A stretch of DNA of 64,000 nt, taken from assembly GCA_013400975.1 (NCBI GenBank), contig WBMZ01010278.1:36491-100490 (forward strand), read 5' to 3'. How positions within the stretch are numbered: the first letter of the stretch is position 1; each line of letters begins with the position of its first letter. Shown piece after piece: positions 1 to 60,639 of this stretch. Under the pieces are notes generated by a model, which was given only the letters and a program-made list of their open reading frames with translations, did not search any database and had not been told where the DNA came from. Origin of the DNA: Atrichornis clamosus. Lineage: Eukaryota; Chordata; Aves; Passeriformes; Menuridae. The position numbers and the translations under genes were made by a program.

Positions 1-644
1 TCTGAGGGACAGGGCAGGCTCAGTGCCTTGTGTGCCTCTGCCCTGGGTGCCAGCACACACTCGTGGCAGTGGGGCCGTGGTGTGGGAGGGTCCTGCTTCC
101 TGGAATAGCTCAATATAGAGATCAATTGCTGGAAGGAGTCCTGGCTTTTCAGTTTCCTTCTTGACATGAAGGGATTCAAATCTCCATCTTCGGCTTCCTA
201 CAGAAGTGCCTTAACTCTCAGAGTCTGTACAAGAGTGAAGGTGGATCCTTTCAAGCCATGCTTTTTTGAGCTATGGATGCCATGAATACGAGATTCTCAG
301 GGCCTAAGGACACAGAAGCAAAAAGAGTTCTGTACTTAAGATAAAAGTTGCTCCAGTTAGCACAGGCTTGTCCAGCTCTGTGGTTCCTGCTCTTAGTAGG
401 ACTTCTATTTTCATGTGATGACTATTCCATGGGCAGTGTCCAAAACAGCCCTCAGAGCAGGGATGGGATCCCAGAGAGAGAAGTGCTTTGTTTTCGTGTG
501 TTTGTGGATGCTTTGACAGTGTGTGCTTGCCCCAGGTGAAATTTTTTAAGTGGTTTCATGTTTTGTGTGTGTGCCTGAACCTTACACTCCTTTGCATGGT
601 CAGCCGAGCCCACAAGGTTGGAATGGCAGTGCTGCAGGATTTGG

Positions 645-797
645 TGAATGTCCAATCTCATTTACAAATTGGAAAGCCTCTAAGCTCTCTTGCCTTCAAT
701 TCTGTTATTACCTCACCTCTAAGGTTACAGTCAGCTTTTGATCCTTCTGTCCTGAGTAGACAATTGATCCCTGTTTTGTATCTGGTACAGACCATGG
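645..797 (+). repeat. Diverged repeat copy A (partner at 2701-2853)
   Basis: Both copies start with TGAATGTCCA and end near a TGGTACA motif. Both are 153 nt long, and they share ordered blocks such as GCCTTCA, CAGCTTTTGATC/AAGCTTTTGATC and ATCCTG/GATCCCTG. The family is unknown to me. It could be an old local duplication with a 2056-bp offset, or two insertions of one repeat. Confidence 0.6.
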
Positions 798-2700
798 AAC
801 GTGTGGGTCTTGTGCTGGGTTCCACACCTTGGCTGGGCTTGGCTCTGCTTTGCCCAGGTGCTGAGGGGTGGGAATGGACACACACCCTTACATCCAGACC
901 TTGGGAGAATGTGACCATGTCCAGTGTGGAAGTCTGGAGCTGCCAGGGACTGCTGAGTGCACTCCTAATGTTAAGACCCTCAGACCTGATGGCCTTGAGG
1001 ACATCTCTTCTGTGGGACATGTGATGTGCTTGGTGACAATCTGCTGCTCTATGGACAGTTTCAGAAGCTGGTGCTCAGAAGCAGTGAATGATACATCTCT
1101 GGAGGGTTTCCACACTGCCTTGGAAGCATATCCCAAACCTGAGTATTGAAACTATGAGCCCCAAAACATGGGATAAGTTTTGTCACCTTTAATTCACTGT
1201 CTTGGTTGTACCAGTGTTGAAGGCTGCCCATTAAGGAAGTGTGGCAGAGCCTTCATAAAGCTGAGTTTCTGAGCACAGATTCTAGGCTGCCCTGCATGTT
1301 CTCCTTGTGTTCCTTACTGAAGGACTTACACAGCAGCACAAAGAAAAACAAGGTTAAAGAGATCAATGTCTCTGGACATGGCTTACAAGAAAATAGGCAT
1401 TTCCTCCATAGTGTGGACAGATCTGTGGCCTCAATTATAAAGGGTAAGGCATTGTATCTCCAAACTGGATGTACAGGACTAAGAACATCCAGTCTAGGTC
1501 TTACCTTGTCAGAGTATGAGGACACAGGAGGTGATGGGTGCTGGGATCCAAGGTGTTTCTGTGGTCTCAAACACCAAAGTTCCACCTTAGCCCAGGAGCC
1601 CTTGCTCACACGCTGTCAACAACCAACACCATTTCCATGCTGACTGTGAAAAAGGACAGTAGAGGTTGCCAGGTTAATAAACACTTTTCTCTTAAAATAG
1701 GTTTATCTTAGACTGCTTTTCAGCTCTGTGACCCATTCCAAGAGAAGTGCCATCAAACCCAGTTGCACTGCCCTACACGTATCTCTTGAACAAATAAGGA
1801 CAACTTCCTGCTGTGGCACTGCCCCAAACACGGCTTCCCCCTGGCCTTCATGGGACAGCCTTATTCTTTTGCAGGTCTGCATTATAAACTGATGTTTGGG
1901 ATGTTAAATCCTCCTCAGGAATGGCACAAGGCCCTGGTGAACTCCCTTGTGTAGCAGGCTAGAAGGGGATCCCATGTTTTGATCAAGAGTGGGTGAGTTT
2001 CCAGGACTCCCATTGCACTGCTGATTCTGGTGAAGAGGTAAACTGATGTTTCCCTTCATGCCACTGGTTTTACAGGTCCTAGACTAAGGCAGGAATAAAT
2101 AAGGTGTAAGGAGAGTGTCTTAACCACACTGGAGGTGGTTTCAGAAGCTCCTTTGGCAGTTCATAAGAGATGTCTTCTCATGCCAAACTTGCTGTCTCAG
2201 GACCTGGATCACCTGATTGACCCTGATGTTTGGTAACACTGGAAGTCCTCAGAATACTTTTTCATTTCTCCAGTAGGAGTGGTTCAGGGTGGCTAATGGG
2301 GAAAAACCACCTCTTGAGCTGTGCCCTCAGCTGAGTGGACAGTTGTGGTGTGCCTGTCATTTCCCTGTCTCCGACTGCCTGGACTGGAATTGTCTGGAGA
2401 CAAGGCTGTCCCACTGCTTGCTGAAGGTCTCTCTGGTTTGCGTATTCCCCTATGTCCTCCTGCCTCTGACTGATGGTTTTTTACCTTCCATGGCCTTTGG
2501 AGGAGGGGGCAGTCAGTTCTCCATAGCAGTGTTTGAGGGACACTCTGTCAGGTCTTTGGATCCAGCCCCCTTTTCTTCTTGACAGCCAGGACCGAGGGAG
2601 TTCTGAAGTGTAGGATTGATGCTGTCAAACCCTTGGGTTCTTCCTCTTCAAAGGCCGTCTCTGCACGTTTTCCAGGTGCTTTCCCTTGGTTCTAACTTAG

Positions 2701-2853
2701 TGAATGTCCAGTCCCTTTGTACTTACCTTGGAAAACCTTTAAACACTACTGCCTTCAGTTTTTTTGTTGCCTTACCTGCAACACAACCATAAGCTTTTGA
2801 TCTTCTGAGTTCAACAGACAGCTGAATCCTGATTTGAATGTGGTACACATGGC
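2701..2853 (+). repeat. Diverged repeat copy B (partner at 645-797)
   Basis: This is the second copy of the 153-nt repeat, in the same orientation. By eye, similarity fades outside the two intervals. No coding capacity or terminal repeat is visible. Confidence 0.6.
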
Positions 2854-4383
2854 ATTTTTATCCTTGGCACGAAGGTGTGCAGTTAAATCTGGAGTTGAGG
2901 CAGTTTTGTTGTCCTCACCTGTGCAGATCTTTAGGAAAGGCCAGTCTGTTTCCCCAGAGAGGCCTGCACTCACCTTCCTGCAGTCACTGTTCCAGTAAAG
3001 ACTGAGCTGTGTGAAGGTGAGTGCAGGTGGATCTTCTTGAGGAATTCAGTTTACTGAGAGTTATCTTATGTTTTTTCTCTCTGAGAGCTGTGCTGAAGAG
3101 TAACCTGTGTTTTATTGAGGTGCTGCAGATACAGGCATTCATCTCAGTGCACTGTTGGAGTGGGATAGCCTGGATGCATGGTTCTTCAAGCATGTCTCTC
3201 ATAACATCTCATTGTTTTGAAGGATTTCCTGGGGGTTTCCTGTCTCAGCTTCATCACCTGCTGATGTTCCATGAGGCGTTTTGCGTAAACTTCAGTCCTA
3301 AAGTTAGTAATATTTTCTCAAAGTCAACTATACCAAGGAGGGAACCCCCCCCCGCCCCCCAAACTGTGCTGCTGCATTCTCTGGCTGCTTGTCTGAGCAA
3401 AACATCTTGTCCCAGCATGGAAATTGGTTCTTCAGGAGGGGATTGCTGGGACTGCCAGATGTTGTGGCTGTCCTGCCCTTCTCCAGTCCAGACTTGGTGA
3501 CAGATGACTTGTGCTCCTGCTGTAGACATGAGGTGTCTCTGAGCATACAGTGATGAGCTCTCTTGCTGTCTTTGTTATCTTCTTCTCCCTTTCCACTCCC
3601 CACCTTTTAGGGAACAAATTGTGGACAATTGTGTTGTAGCAGAGGCTGTCTGCAGGGCTTGATTCGGAGCTAGTGGCATGTGATGTGCACTGACTTCCTT
3701 GGTTCTGGTTTGTTTTTTTGTTGTTTCATAGTGGCACCTCCCCTTCCCCATCTGTTCCTGTGAGTTGCTGAGTACTTGAGCCCAGGGATGAAATTTGTAG
3801 CAGAAACTTCCTGATGAAATTACTTATTATGGATAGGCTTTTCTCAGAGTGAACCAAAAGTCATTTTCCCATATCCAGAAGCCTCTGCTGCTCCATGGCA
3901 TCCCCCTGCTTTCCTCAGGAGCAGTGATGGGATTTCTTATGCACCCTTTGGCCGAGTGAAAAACCCAAATGTGTGCAGAGACATGTCCATCCACTGGACA
4001 GTCTATCAGACATGGGTGGGAGCCAGATTATTGCCTGGCTAATGATGGGATGGGAGGAGCTGAACAAACAATAATGGTGAGAATTTCTTTTTAGCTTTGA
4101 AGTTGGAGGGTTTAATCTTGGTCTGCTAACCACTAACAGATGGTGAGAAAGGCTTTGGAGTTCAGTTCATCCAGCTTTTCACTGAAAAGCAAGTGAGCAG
4201 CCCTCAAAACCAGCACTTTTCTGGGAAGCTGGACTTAACCAACATCCACCTCATTGCTCCCCCTTGACTGCAGTACAAATGAAAGTTTATTTTGGACCTT
4301 CTGTCTGTAAATTCTTAGTTTACTGAAAAGAAAGGAAAATATGTGTAGTTCCAGAAACTTCACGTTCCTTCCAGCTTATAAGT

Positions 4384-4424
4384 AATAAATATATATATAA
4401 GTTTTAGATATATATGTATATAAA
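4384..4424. repeat. AT-rich (TA)n-like low-complexity tract
   Basis: The tract alternates TA dinucleotides with short interruptions, as an imperfect (TA)n repeat inside the first intron. Confidence 0.6.
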
Positions 4425-7400
4425 AGCAGTAACTTTCAGCCTGTGTTGACTCAGCATCCATAACTGATTTGTACAGAGATGTGATGCCAACATTGCAACA
4501 TTCACAGACCTTCCTGCACATTTTCCCATTTCTGTGGGATGTGAAGTTGTGCTGAAGAGCTTTTCAGGGTTTTTTTTGTTCTTGGAGAAGCTGCAGCTGC
4601 TGCTGTTTTGCTAAGTTTTGGTGTTTCTCTGCTCACTGAGCATGCCAGGCTGATGACCAAGACGAAGAAATTTGTGTTGTGGTAATTAGGAATTTGGGAA
4701 ACACTCAAGAAAGCCAACTCTGAAAATGTGCTGCACTGCACTTTCAAAGCCAGGGTTCTGAAGTGGAGAACCTTACCACAGACTTCTGGTATTCCCAGAA
4801 CTGGGACTGGACTTGATAAATAGGTGTTGAGCAGATGCTTGCAGCCCCACAAGGATATCTAATCTGAATTGGCTCCCGTGGGAGTGATGGGGTGTGGAGG
4901 GAATAGAGGCTGCTTATTAAAGGACAACAGCAGCAAATACCAAACATTTTTGTATACAACCTCTGGCTGGACTCCAGCTTGTAACATTCCCTAGGCAAGT
5001 GGTGCAGAGATGATGTGAAGCATCAGGAGGGAAGGGAAGTAGCTCTAAAGCGGCCATGTAAATAGTAAAGCCAATTAATGACTCTTTTCCAAACTATCAG
5101 TTATACCTCTTGCAGAAAATAAGCCAGGTGATGAAGGTATCCTTTAATTACAGGTCTTGTCTGTAAATATCTGTTCATTTTAAGTGGCAGATGATCAGCT
5201 CAGTTGTGTCTAAGTGTCTCTTCTGTTCTTTGCAACTGCTGCTATGAGAAGGACAAAAGACCTTTGTTGGGGCTCTTACATAGGCAGTTACTTTCTCCTA
5301 CAAATCATTTAAGTGCATATTTCCATATTTCCATGGTTTGGGGCCTTCTCTAAGTGGCTGCTTCACATGGAAGGAGGCACTGCTGGCCATGGGAGCCGTG
5401 AGCAGCAGGTTGGATTCTGTGTCCTGGGAACTGGCCCTGGTGCCGAGGGAGTGGTGCCACTTCTTCACAGAAGGACTTTCTGCTCCCAGATGATCTTCCC
5501 ATCCCAGAGCTTGTTACTGATCAGGAAGGACAGAACAAAGCTGAAGTTTCTCGGGCAGAGGAAAGGTTTGAGTGACCCAGACACCCAGCATGTAAAATCC
5601 TGAGTTGTTGGGGTTCGTTTTCCACTAATTTAAATCACAGAGATGATCTCCAGTGGGACAGATGGCCCTGACTGCATCTGACCATCCTAACATGTTCCAC
5701 GTGCTTCTCTTCAGGAGTATTGTTAGTCTGTAGACTGTGCACAGGTAGCAAGATAAAGAAAAGTCTGACTTTGAAATTCAAAGCTTTCTTTGGATGTGTG
5801 GATTTGTGTCCTGTCTTGTGTTACTTGTGGCACTTTGTACCTTCTGGGAAGCCTCTGCTTTGCTCTTGGAATTAATGGGTCTCTGGGGGAAGGGGGCTGG
5901 AAAGGGGCCAGTCTGTGCAGTGGGACTTCAGTAAACAACTTAAAACTCATTTGACTCCCCTAAAATCCATACAGCACGTTAGGTTAGGAAGAGGTGGTGG
6001 CCCTGCCACGCCAGGTGCTGTCACTGTCACAAGGTGTGTGAATGCTCCAAACCTGCTTGGCGGAAAGGAAAGCGACTGTTTCCCTGCTGTTTTCCTTCAG
6101 AACCAGTGTTTCCTCTTGGAATAGGTCTTTCCCAAGCAGGCACTTGACCTGTTTCTGGAATGGTAGCTGCCACTGGAAGTGGGGGTTGTGGGAAGAGGAT
6201 TCTGCCATTCCTGCTTGCTGCCTCTTTGCTTTGTGACCTGCCAGCCCTCTCCCTCTGTGTTTTACCTGTCTTCCAGATGAGAATCCACTCAGTAGTGGAA
6301 GTGCCTTTTGTGCAAGATTTGGGCTCAGGTTGCTCAGGGAAGGAGCTGCAGCTGGTTGAGTCAGTCACTGGTTTTTGGTAACCAAATTGGAGTGGGGAGA
6401 AATTTGCCTGAAGAGTACTTGGCTTTGCTGAAAATGACACTCCAGCTTTACATGCAATGAATTCAAAACCATGTTAAACTTTAAAGTGCTCATGCTGGCT
6501 AAACTTTTCCTATTTTAAATGTGCATGAAGCTGCTTCAAAGCAGAGGCTTTGCTGCTCCAAGGAAGAGCACTTGGACATGGGATACTGCATAAATTTACC
6601 AGTCACTGTCAGACTTTGTTTGACCTGTCCCTGTAAGGTAGTTTCTTAGGGAGAGATCCCTCAGTTAACTGATGGAATAACCTTATACTTCCAACTGGAG
6701 GCTGTTGCTAAGGATGGTTTGCTTCCTTGGGAGCACGGTTTGGCACAGCCCATGGCTGGAGCTGCGTGCTTCAATTCAGCCCCATAAGGTTTTGATTCTA
6801 CTGATGGAGCTGAGACTGAAATAAAGGAGGTGAAATTATGAGCCCACTGCAGTTTCAGCAGAGCCGCCACTGACTGAGGTAAGGCTGGTTCTCAGCCCAG
6901 GGCTTTACTTGTTTAATTTATGGTAACATATTGAGTTGTATTAAAACAAGGTTTTGAAAAAAATTAAGCTTTAACTTTGTGATCCCATCCCCATTCCATA
7001 AATACGGTACATGGTGTTACTAAGAGTTTACCTTTTTTGGGCAGGTTGATAGAGGTAGAAGGTTTTAATTTATTTTTGTAATCCATGTATTTGCACTCCT
7101 GGGAGAGAACCAAAGTATGCAGATGTCATTATTCCTATAAATGCGAAGGACTTTATCCTAAATCTTCTAATTCTTTTATAGTATATGGCAGCAGAGCTAT
7201 TTGACACTATGCTGCAGGAAATATTTGGCATACTTGTAAGCTCCAGGGAGAGCAGAACTGGGATGATAACATCCCTTAGTGTTGCTTTTGAATGAGGTCT
7301 TGCATAAAGACTCTCTCTAAAATACCCCACTGTTAGATTTAGAGGGTTTTTAGCAAAAGGAATGTGTTTGAAGCTCCTGCTTTTCCTGTGCTTGTGCAGC

Positions 7401-9659
7401 TTTGCTGGGTTGTCTGCAGCAGACTCTTTCAAACCCTGTGCTTCCCTTTTCCAAAGTGGACATCTGAGCTGTATTCATTGTACCAGCTTCTCTTCACTGC
7501 ATGTGTTAGATTTTCCTCCTTTAAAATTTAATAAACTTTCTTCTTGTGATTTGACAGAAAAGATTCTGTCTCTGGCTTTACAGGCACAGCTAATAGTTCA
7601 TTCCCAAGCTCTGCTGACAATAAGAACAAATTGTATTGTTTTAAAATGTAAATGTATATTTTGCTGTGCTTCTTACTTCTCTTACCTGCTGGAATAGTTT
7701 TAGCATTAGCATAATTTAATACACATCTAGAAACAGGCACAGCTGCTTTTATTATTGCTTATGGTCATGAATTATGTTAATGTAAACACTGCAGTAAAAG
7801 GGAAATGAGAAATAAAGACTTGAGAAGCAAGAATTGGCATCTGATGGTTTGGGGCTTTTTTTTCTGCTTATCAGCATTCACATTTGTCTTGTCTGTGGAG
7901 CCTCTGGGCTGGGCAGAAATGGGATTTTTCATTAAGTCAGAGGGTGTAGTTCCCCTCGTAGCGGTCCCAAAGTACACCCAGTTTCTGGGTTTCACAGTGA
8001 TGGTATCATGGCAAAAAGGAAACACACTTATCCATCAGCCAGTTCTCAGAGTAATCTCTTTTGCAACCAGCTTTTCAGGTAGGACCTTCCAAGTTTTTCC
8101 ATGCACTGAGCAAAGCCAGCCCAGTCAACAAGTTTGAAGGGAACTCCCCTCTCTGTCTCTGGAAAGCCTGGAGTAATTGAGTGCGGTGCTTAATAGCCTT
8201 TTATATTCTGTGTTATTTTTCGGTGGTTGTGAGGAGGAATGGAACCAAAGTGGTTTTAGACAGGCTGATGTCTGTCCCCCCCGGCCATGAAGCAGGTGTC
8301 ATCCATAAAGCTGGGGGCCTTGGGTAACCCTCTTGAATTGCAGGCCCCAGTTTGGTAAGGGGGACTGTGGAATATCCCACAGCTCCTCTGCAGGGCCATT
8401 CTGTCCAGGGTTTTCAGTTAAAAGCTTTTCCAGGGAAACCTGGGAGTTGCTGCTGTTCTGTCAGGTCAGACAGAAGCTGCTTCAGCTGAAGCTGTTTTGA
8501 GGAGTTCCACAAGCTGCTGTGAATGAAGGCTCTTGCTCCTGGGTGCAGAAATGCCCATCCTGCCATCCCTTAGCAGAGGTCCCCTCCTTAGGGCCGTTCC
8601 CTGTGGGGGTTCTGTGATTTAAGAGTGTTGGAAGGTGAGAAGCAATGAGAGTGTTTGAGTCTGTTTTCTTGAAACTCTGGGGTAAAATCAGTATCCTCCC
8701 TGTATATGCAGAGTTAAAATTTCAGCTGCTATCTGGTCTTATTATCCTAGTGTGAGGATAGGGATGCTCCTAAGCTCTTATCTGATCAAGAAGTGCAGGT
8801 ACTGAATCCCTAAGCAAATGCAGATTAGCTACAGAACTGGGGTGTACAGCATGATGGAGAAGGCTGCAGAAGAATGTGCTTAAATTCCCCTGGTAAATGA
8901 ACATTTCCATTATAAGTAGCTTAGTGGAAAAATAAGCAGGCAGAGAAAATGTGTGCTTGTCATTCCTACAAAGGAGTTGGCTTCCAAACTGTTAATTTTT
9001 CAACAACTGTTGAATGACAGGAGTACTTCCCCTCTTTCCACGCAAATCCCCACAACAAAATCCCTTTTAGCTTCCCACACTGGGGAGTTGTTCGTGGCAG
9101 TCACTGTCTCCCTGGAAATGGCACCTTCCCCCAGTGGTTTGCAGCCACTGAGTCCTGCCTAAGGCAGGCCTGAGTCCCTCTGGGGTGTGCATTTGTCTGA
9201 AGATCAGGCCTAGGTTAGAAAAAAACCCCAAAGTGTCATTTTTAGAGCTGTAGTAAGATCATTTGTGATTGCAGGGACGTGAACTTGGTCACGTTTCCTG
9301 CCTGGAATATCTCATGTAAGCCTCTCCATAAATTCTGTCTAAACATATTCTGTTTTAAATCCACCTCCGGCTTAAAAATGAAATGTGCATTTGCTGTCTT
9401 TATTGATCTGTGAACTCTGCCACTCTGCACTGATAAATTCATTCCTTAATGGTTTCAAGTAGCCCTGTGGCCTTAAATATATTTTTAACTTGGTGAAGAG
9501 TCTGAGTTGAGCAGTGGACAGAATCTCTTGTTTAAGATGTGTTTTACTACACTCGCTGTGTCACTGACTCCAAAGGTACTGGGTGTTTCCATCAGCTTGG
9601 TAATTCTCATCACCAAATCCTGGCACATAAAGCATATTAAACTCATGCTAAGTGTAGAA

Positions 9660-9674
9660 GTGTGTGTGTGTGTA
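9660..9674. repeat. Short (TG)n microsatellite
   Basis: About seven TG units occur in the intron 5' of the P-loop exon. Confidence 0.6.
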
Positions 9675-10042
9675 TATGTCATAATTTAAAAATAAAAAAA
9701 TGTATCTGCACCCTGAAAAATTCTGTGTACAGTGATCAAGGCAGGGGACAAGTGTTTTGTGTTACTTTGGGTAGCAAAGGAGACCAGGCTTAAAGCCAAA
9801 AGCTCTAAATCAAACTGATGTTACACTTTGTATCAACATCTTAATGCCAACGAGATCTTTAGGATGAAGGAAGGATTTTAAACAAATACCTTGTAGTCCC
9901 CTGCAACATCCCTGCCTTGGGTTTTAGGGGGTTAGTGCTGCATAGTCAGAGCCATAAATGGGATGAACTGAGGTGCTGTAAACAAAGCATTGATGAGTTG
10001 TTGGAAATGGATTTTGAGGAGAATGTCTGAACTGTTTTGCAG

Positions 10043-59055
<49,013 letters not shown>

Positions 59056-60032
59056 AGCCCGCCCCGTTTGCATGCAGAGACCTTTCCAGCCCCGGGCAGG
59101 AGCACCGGCACCGCCCTGCCCACCGAACTGCCTTGTGGCCCCAAATCTGCCTTACGACCCTCGGCATGTGCTACAAGGTTCCTTATCATAGGTCAACCAT
59201 GTCTTAAGGCTCTCCAGCCTCACCACACTGTACCCTGCTTCAGATATAGGTACAACTGCTTTTTTATATATAGTAAACAACCGGGATCGTCTCTGTTCAG
59301 TGCATCTCTTTTCCAGATACTCATTGTAAAGCCATTTTATAAAGCATCATGTGAAGGATGAAACTTTTTTTTATCAATCCAGAAGCGTCATTCCCAGCGG
59401 GTGGGTGGCCGGGACAGACCCCTGGCCATGGCTATGCATGCGTTGTGTCCAGCCAGCATCCCTCAGGCTCCCGGGCTGGCCGGCCCCGGGCTGGCCGGAG
59501 TCTCTCGGATCACTGAAGACCAAACCGCACCTGTAGCTCTTTCTTTTCTCCCAATTGTTGTGATCCGCACACGACCCCTGAGTGAACTGTGAAAAAGGCC
59601 TTGGGAAGTGTAGGGATGAGTGAGTAGTGTCCATTTTTAACCTGCAATCCCATTTGAAGTGTTCTCAGCACCTGCTCCATCCGTTCGTGTCCATGCAGTC
59701 CAGGCACACCGAGGTGGGTCCCCGTCCCCTGTACAGCCCCGTGTGCTCAGAGCCCCCCGATCCCTGTAGATACCCAGGCTCGGATAATGTGAACACCAGT
59801 GGGAAATCAACACACAGCACAGGCAAAACTAATTTATTAACGTGAGGCCGGGTCAGGCCCAGGGAGCGAGGAGGCTCCGGGACCCCCGGGGATCCTGTGG
59901 GGCCGGGGCGGGGCTGGGGGCTCCAGGCTCCCGCCCTGGATGGATGGATGTTGCCTGCCTACGAGTTAACATGCCAGTGGATGTGAATCCTTTTTTTTTG
60001 TTGTTGTTTTGTTGTTGTTTTTTTATTTTGAG

Positions 60033-60040
60033 CAGTATTA
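60033..60040 (+). promoter_or_regulatory. MYH10: miR-200b/c/429 8-mer seed match
   Basis: CAGTATTA is the full 8-mer complement of the miR-200b/200c/429 seed, located in the MYH10 3' UTR sense strand. Confidence 0.6.
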
Positions 60041-60096
60041 CAGTGAGTAGTTAGCGTTCTTTTTGTTTAAATAGCTGAAAACTGACATTACAGAAA

Positions 60097-60104
60097 GTGC
60101 CTTA
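60097..60104 (+). promoter_or_regulatory. MYH10: miR-124 8-mer seed match
   Basis: GTGCCTTA is the full 8-mer complement of the seed of miR-124, the abundant neuronal microRNA. Confidence 0.6.
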
Positions 60105-60240
60105 GACACTACAGTACTAAGACAACGTTACATATATAATTTGCCTATATAACAATGATTTAATGTATTAATTTTGACTGTGCTTCATATCATGTACCTC
60201 TCTAGTCCAAGTGGTATTATTGATATTAGTGACAATGAAT

Positions 60241-60248
60241 CAGTGTTA
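60241..60248 (+). promoter_or_regulatory. MYH10: miR-141/200a 8-mer seed match
   Basis: CAGTGTTA is the full 8-mer complement of the miR-141/200a seed, the second seed class of the miR-200 family. Confidence 0.6.
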
Positions 60249-60447
60249 ACTAGGAAACTTCCTCTGCCACATGCTCAAAACCCATGGATTTCCCTTTTTG
60301 GTTAAAAGCTTTAACATCTGTCGCAAAGGTTTTGTTGTGTGTGTTTGGATATTTTTAATCAAACTGGCTGTTGACCACCAGGCATCTGACTGCAAATATC
60401 TTGTTTTCTTGTATACCCATATTTCTAGACAATGATTTTTGTAAGAC

Positions 60448-60453
60448 AATAAA
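60448..60453 (+). terminator. MYH10: MYH10 polyadenylation signal (likely main)
   Basis: A canonical AATAAA follows the AT-rich end of the UTR. Cleavage is expected about 15-25 nt later. Confidence 0.75.
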
Positions 60454-60527
60454 TTTATTCATTATAGATGCGGCCGCCTGCTCTGTTTACTTACTGGAAG
60501 AGCTCTCCCGAGGCTGGCATAGACCTT

Positions 60528-60533
60528 AATAAA
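60528..60533 (+). terminator. MYH10: Possible distal MYH10 polyadenylation signal
   Basis: A second AATAAA lies 80 bp beyond the first. It could be an alternative or backup site. Confidence 0.4.
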
Positions 60534-60614
60534 CGAGATATGACTGGAAGCTGCCTTTTCCCTTCTTCCTGTTTTGTTTGCTTGGGGTTTTTTTTTTCCT
60601 TTTATTTTGACCTA

Positions 60615-60620
60615 AATAAA
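60615..60620 (+). terminator. MYH10: Possible distal MYH10 polyadenylation signal
   Basis: A third AATAAA lies 167 bp beyond the first, after a T-rich run. Confidence 0.35.
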
Positions 60621-60639
60621 GCATCAATGGCTTGGTCCG

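Larger units (their letters stand above)
1..10042 (+). other. MYH10: MYH10 intron upstream of the P-loop exon (5' end outside window)
   Basis: No exon could be supported here. In particular, the 28-nt exon expected just before the P-loop exon, ending in the Cys-Thr codons before GESGAGKT, was not found, so it probably lies upstream. The stretch holds a degenerate 153-bp repeat pair (645-797 and 2701-2853), a C-rich run near 3346-3362, an AT-rich tract at 4384-4424 and a short TG repeat near 9660-9674. The open frames in it are short, lack homology that I recognise and have no exon-like borders. Confidence 0.8.
59056..60475 (+). other. MYH10: MYH10 3' untranslated region
   Basis: The UTR runs from the stop codon to just after AATAAA at 60448-60453. 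It is GC-rich near the stop, has GT- and T-rich tracts at 59990-60030, and then an AT-rich second half. That half holds exact seed-match octamers for miR-200b/c/429, miR-124 and miR-141/200a. The 3' boundary is inferred from the signal. Confidence 0.8.

Noticed and set aside
488..1024. 178-codon plus-strand frame near the left edge
   Set aside because: It overlaps the unidentified repeat copy A, has no similarity to MYH10 or any domain I know, and lies inside a large intron.
5700..5745. Possible 28-nt exon preceding the P-loop exon (ends TGTGCAC before an AGGTAG)
   Set aside because: The upstream bases do not encode the expected Asp-Arg-Glu-Asp-Gln-Ser sequence and no acceptor is correctly placed.
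60470..60477. NotI site GCGGCCGC right after the MYH10 UTR, suspected vector or cDNA-cloning junction
   Set aside because: Sequence continues without a poly(A) stretch or vector-like text and keeps similar composition, so it looks genomic.
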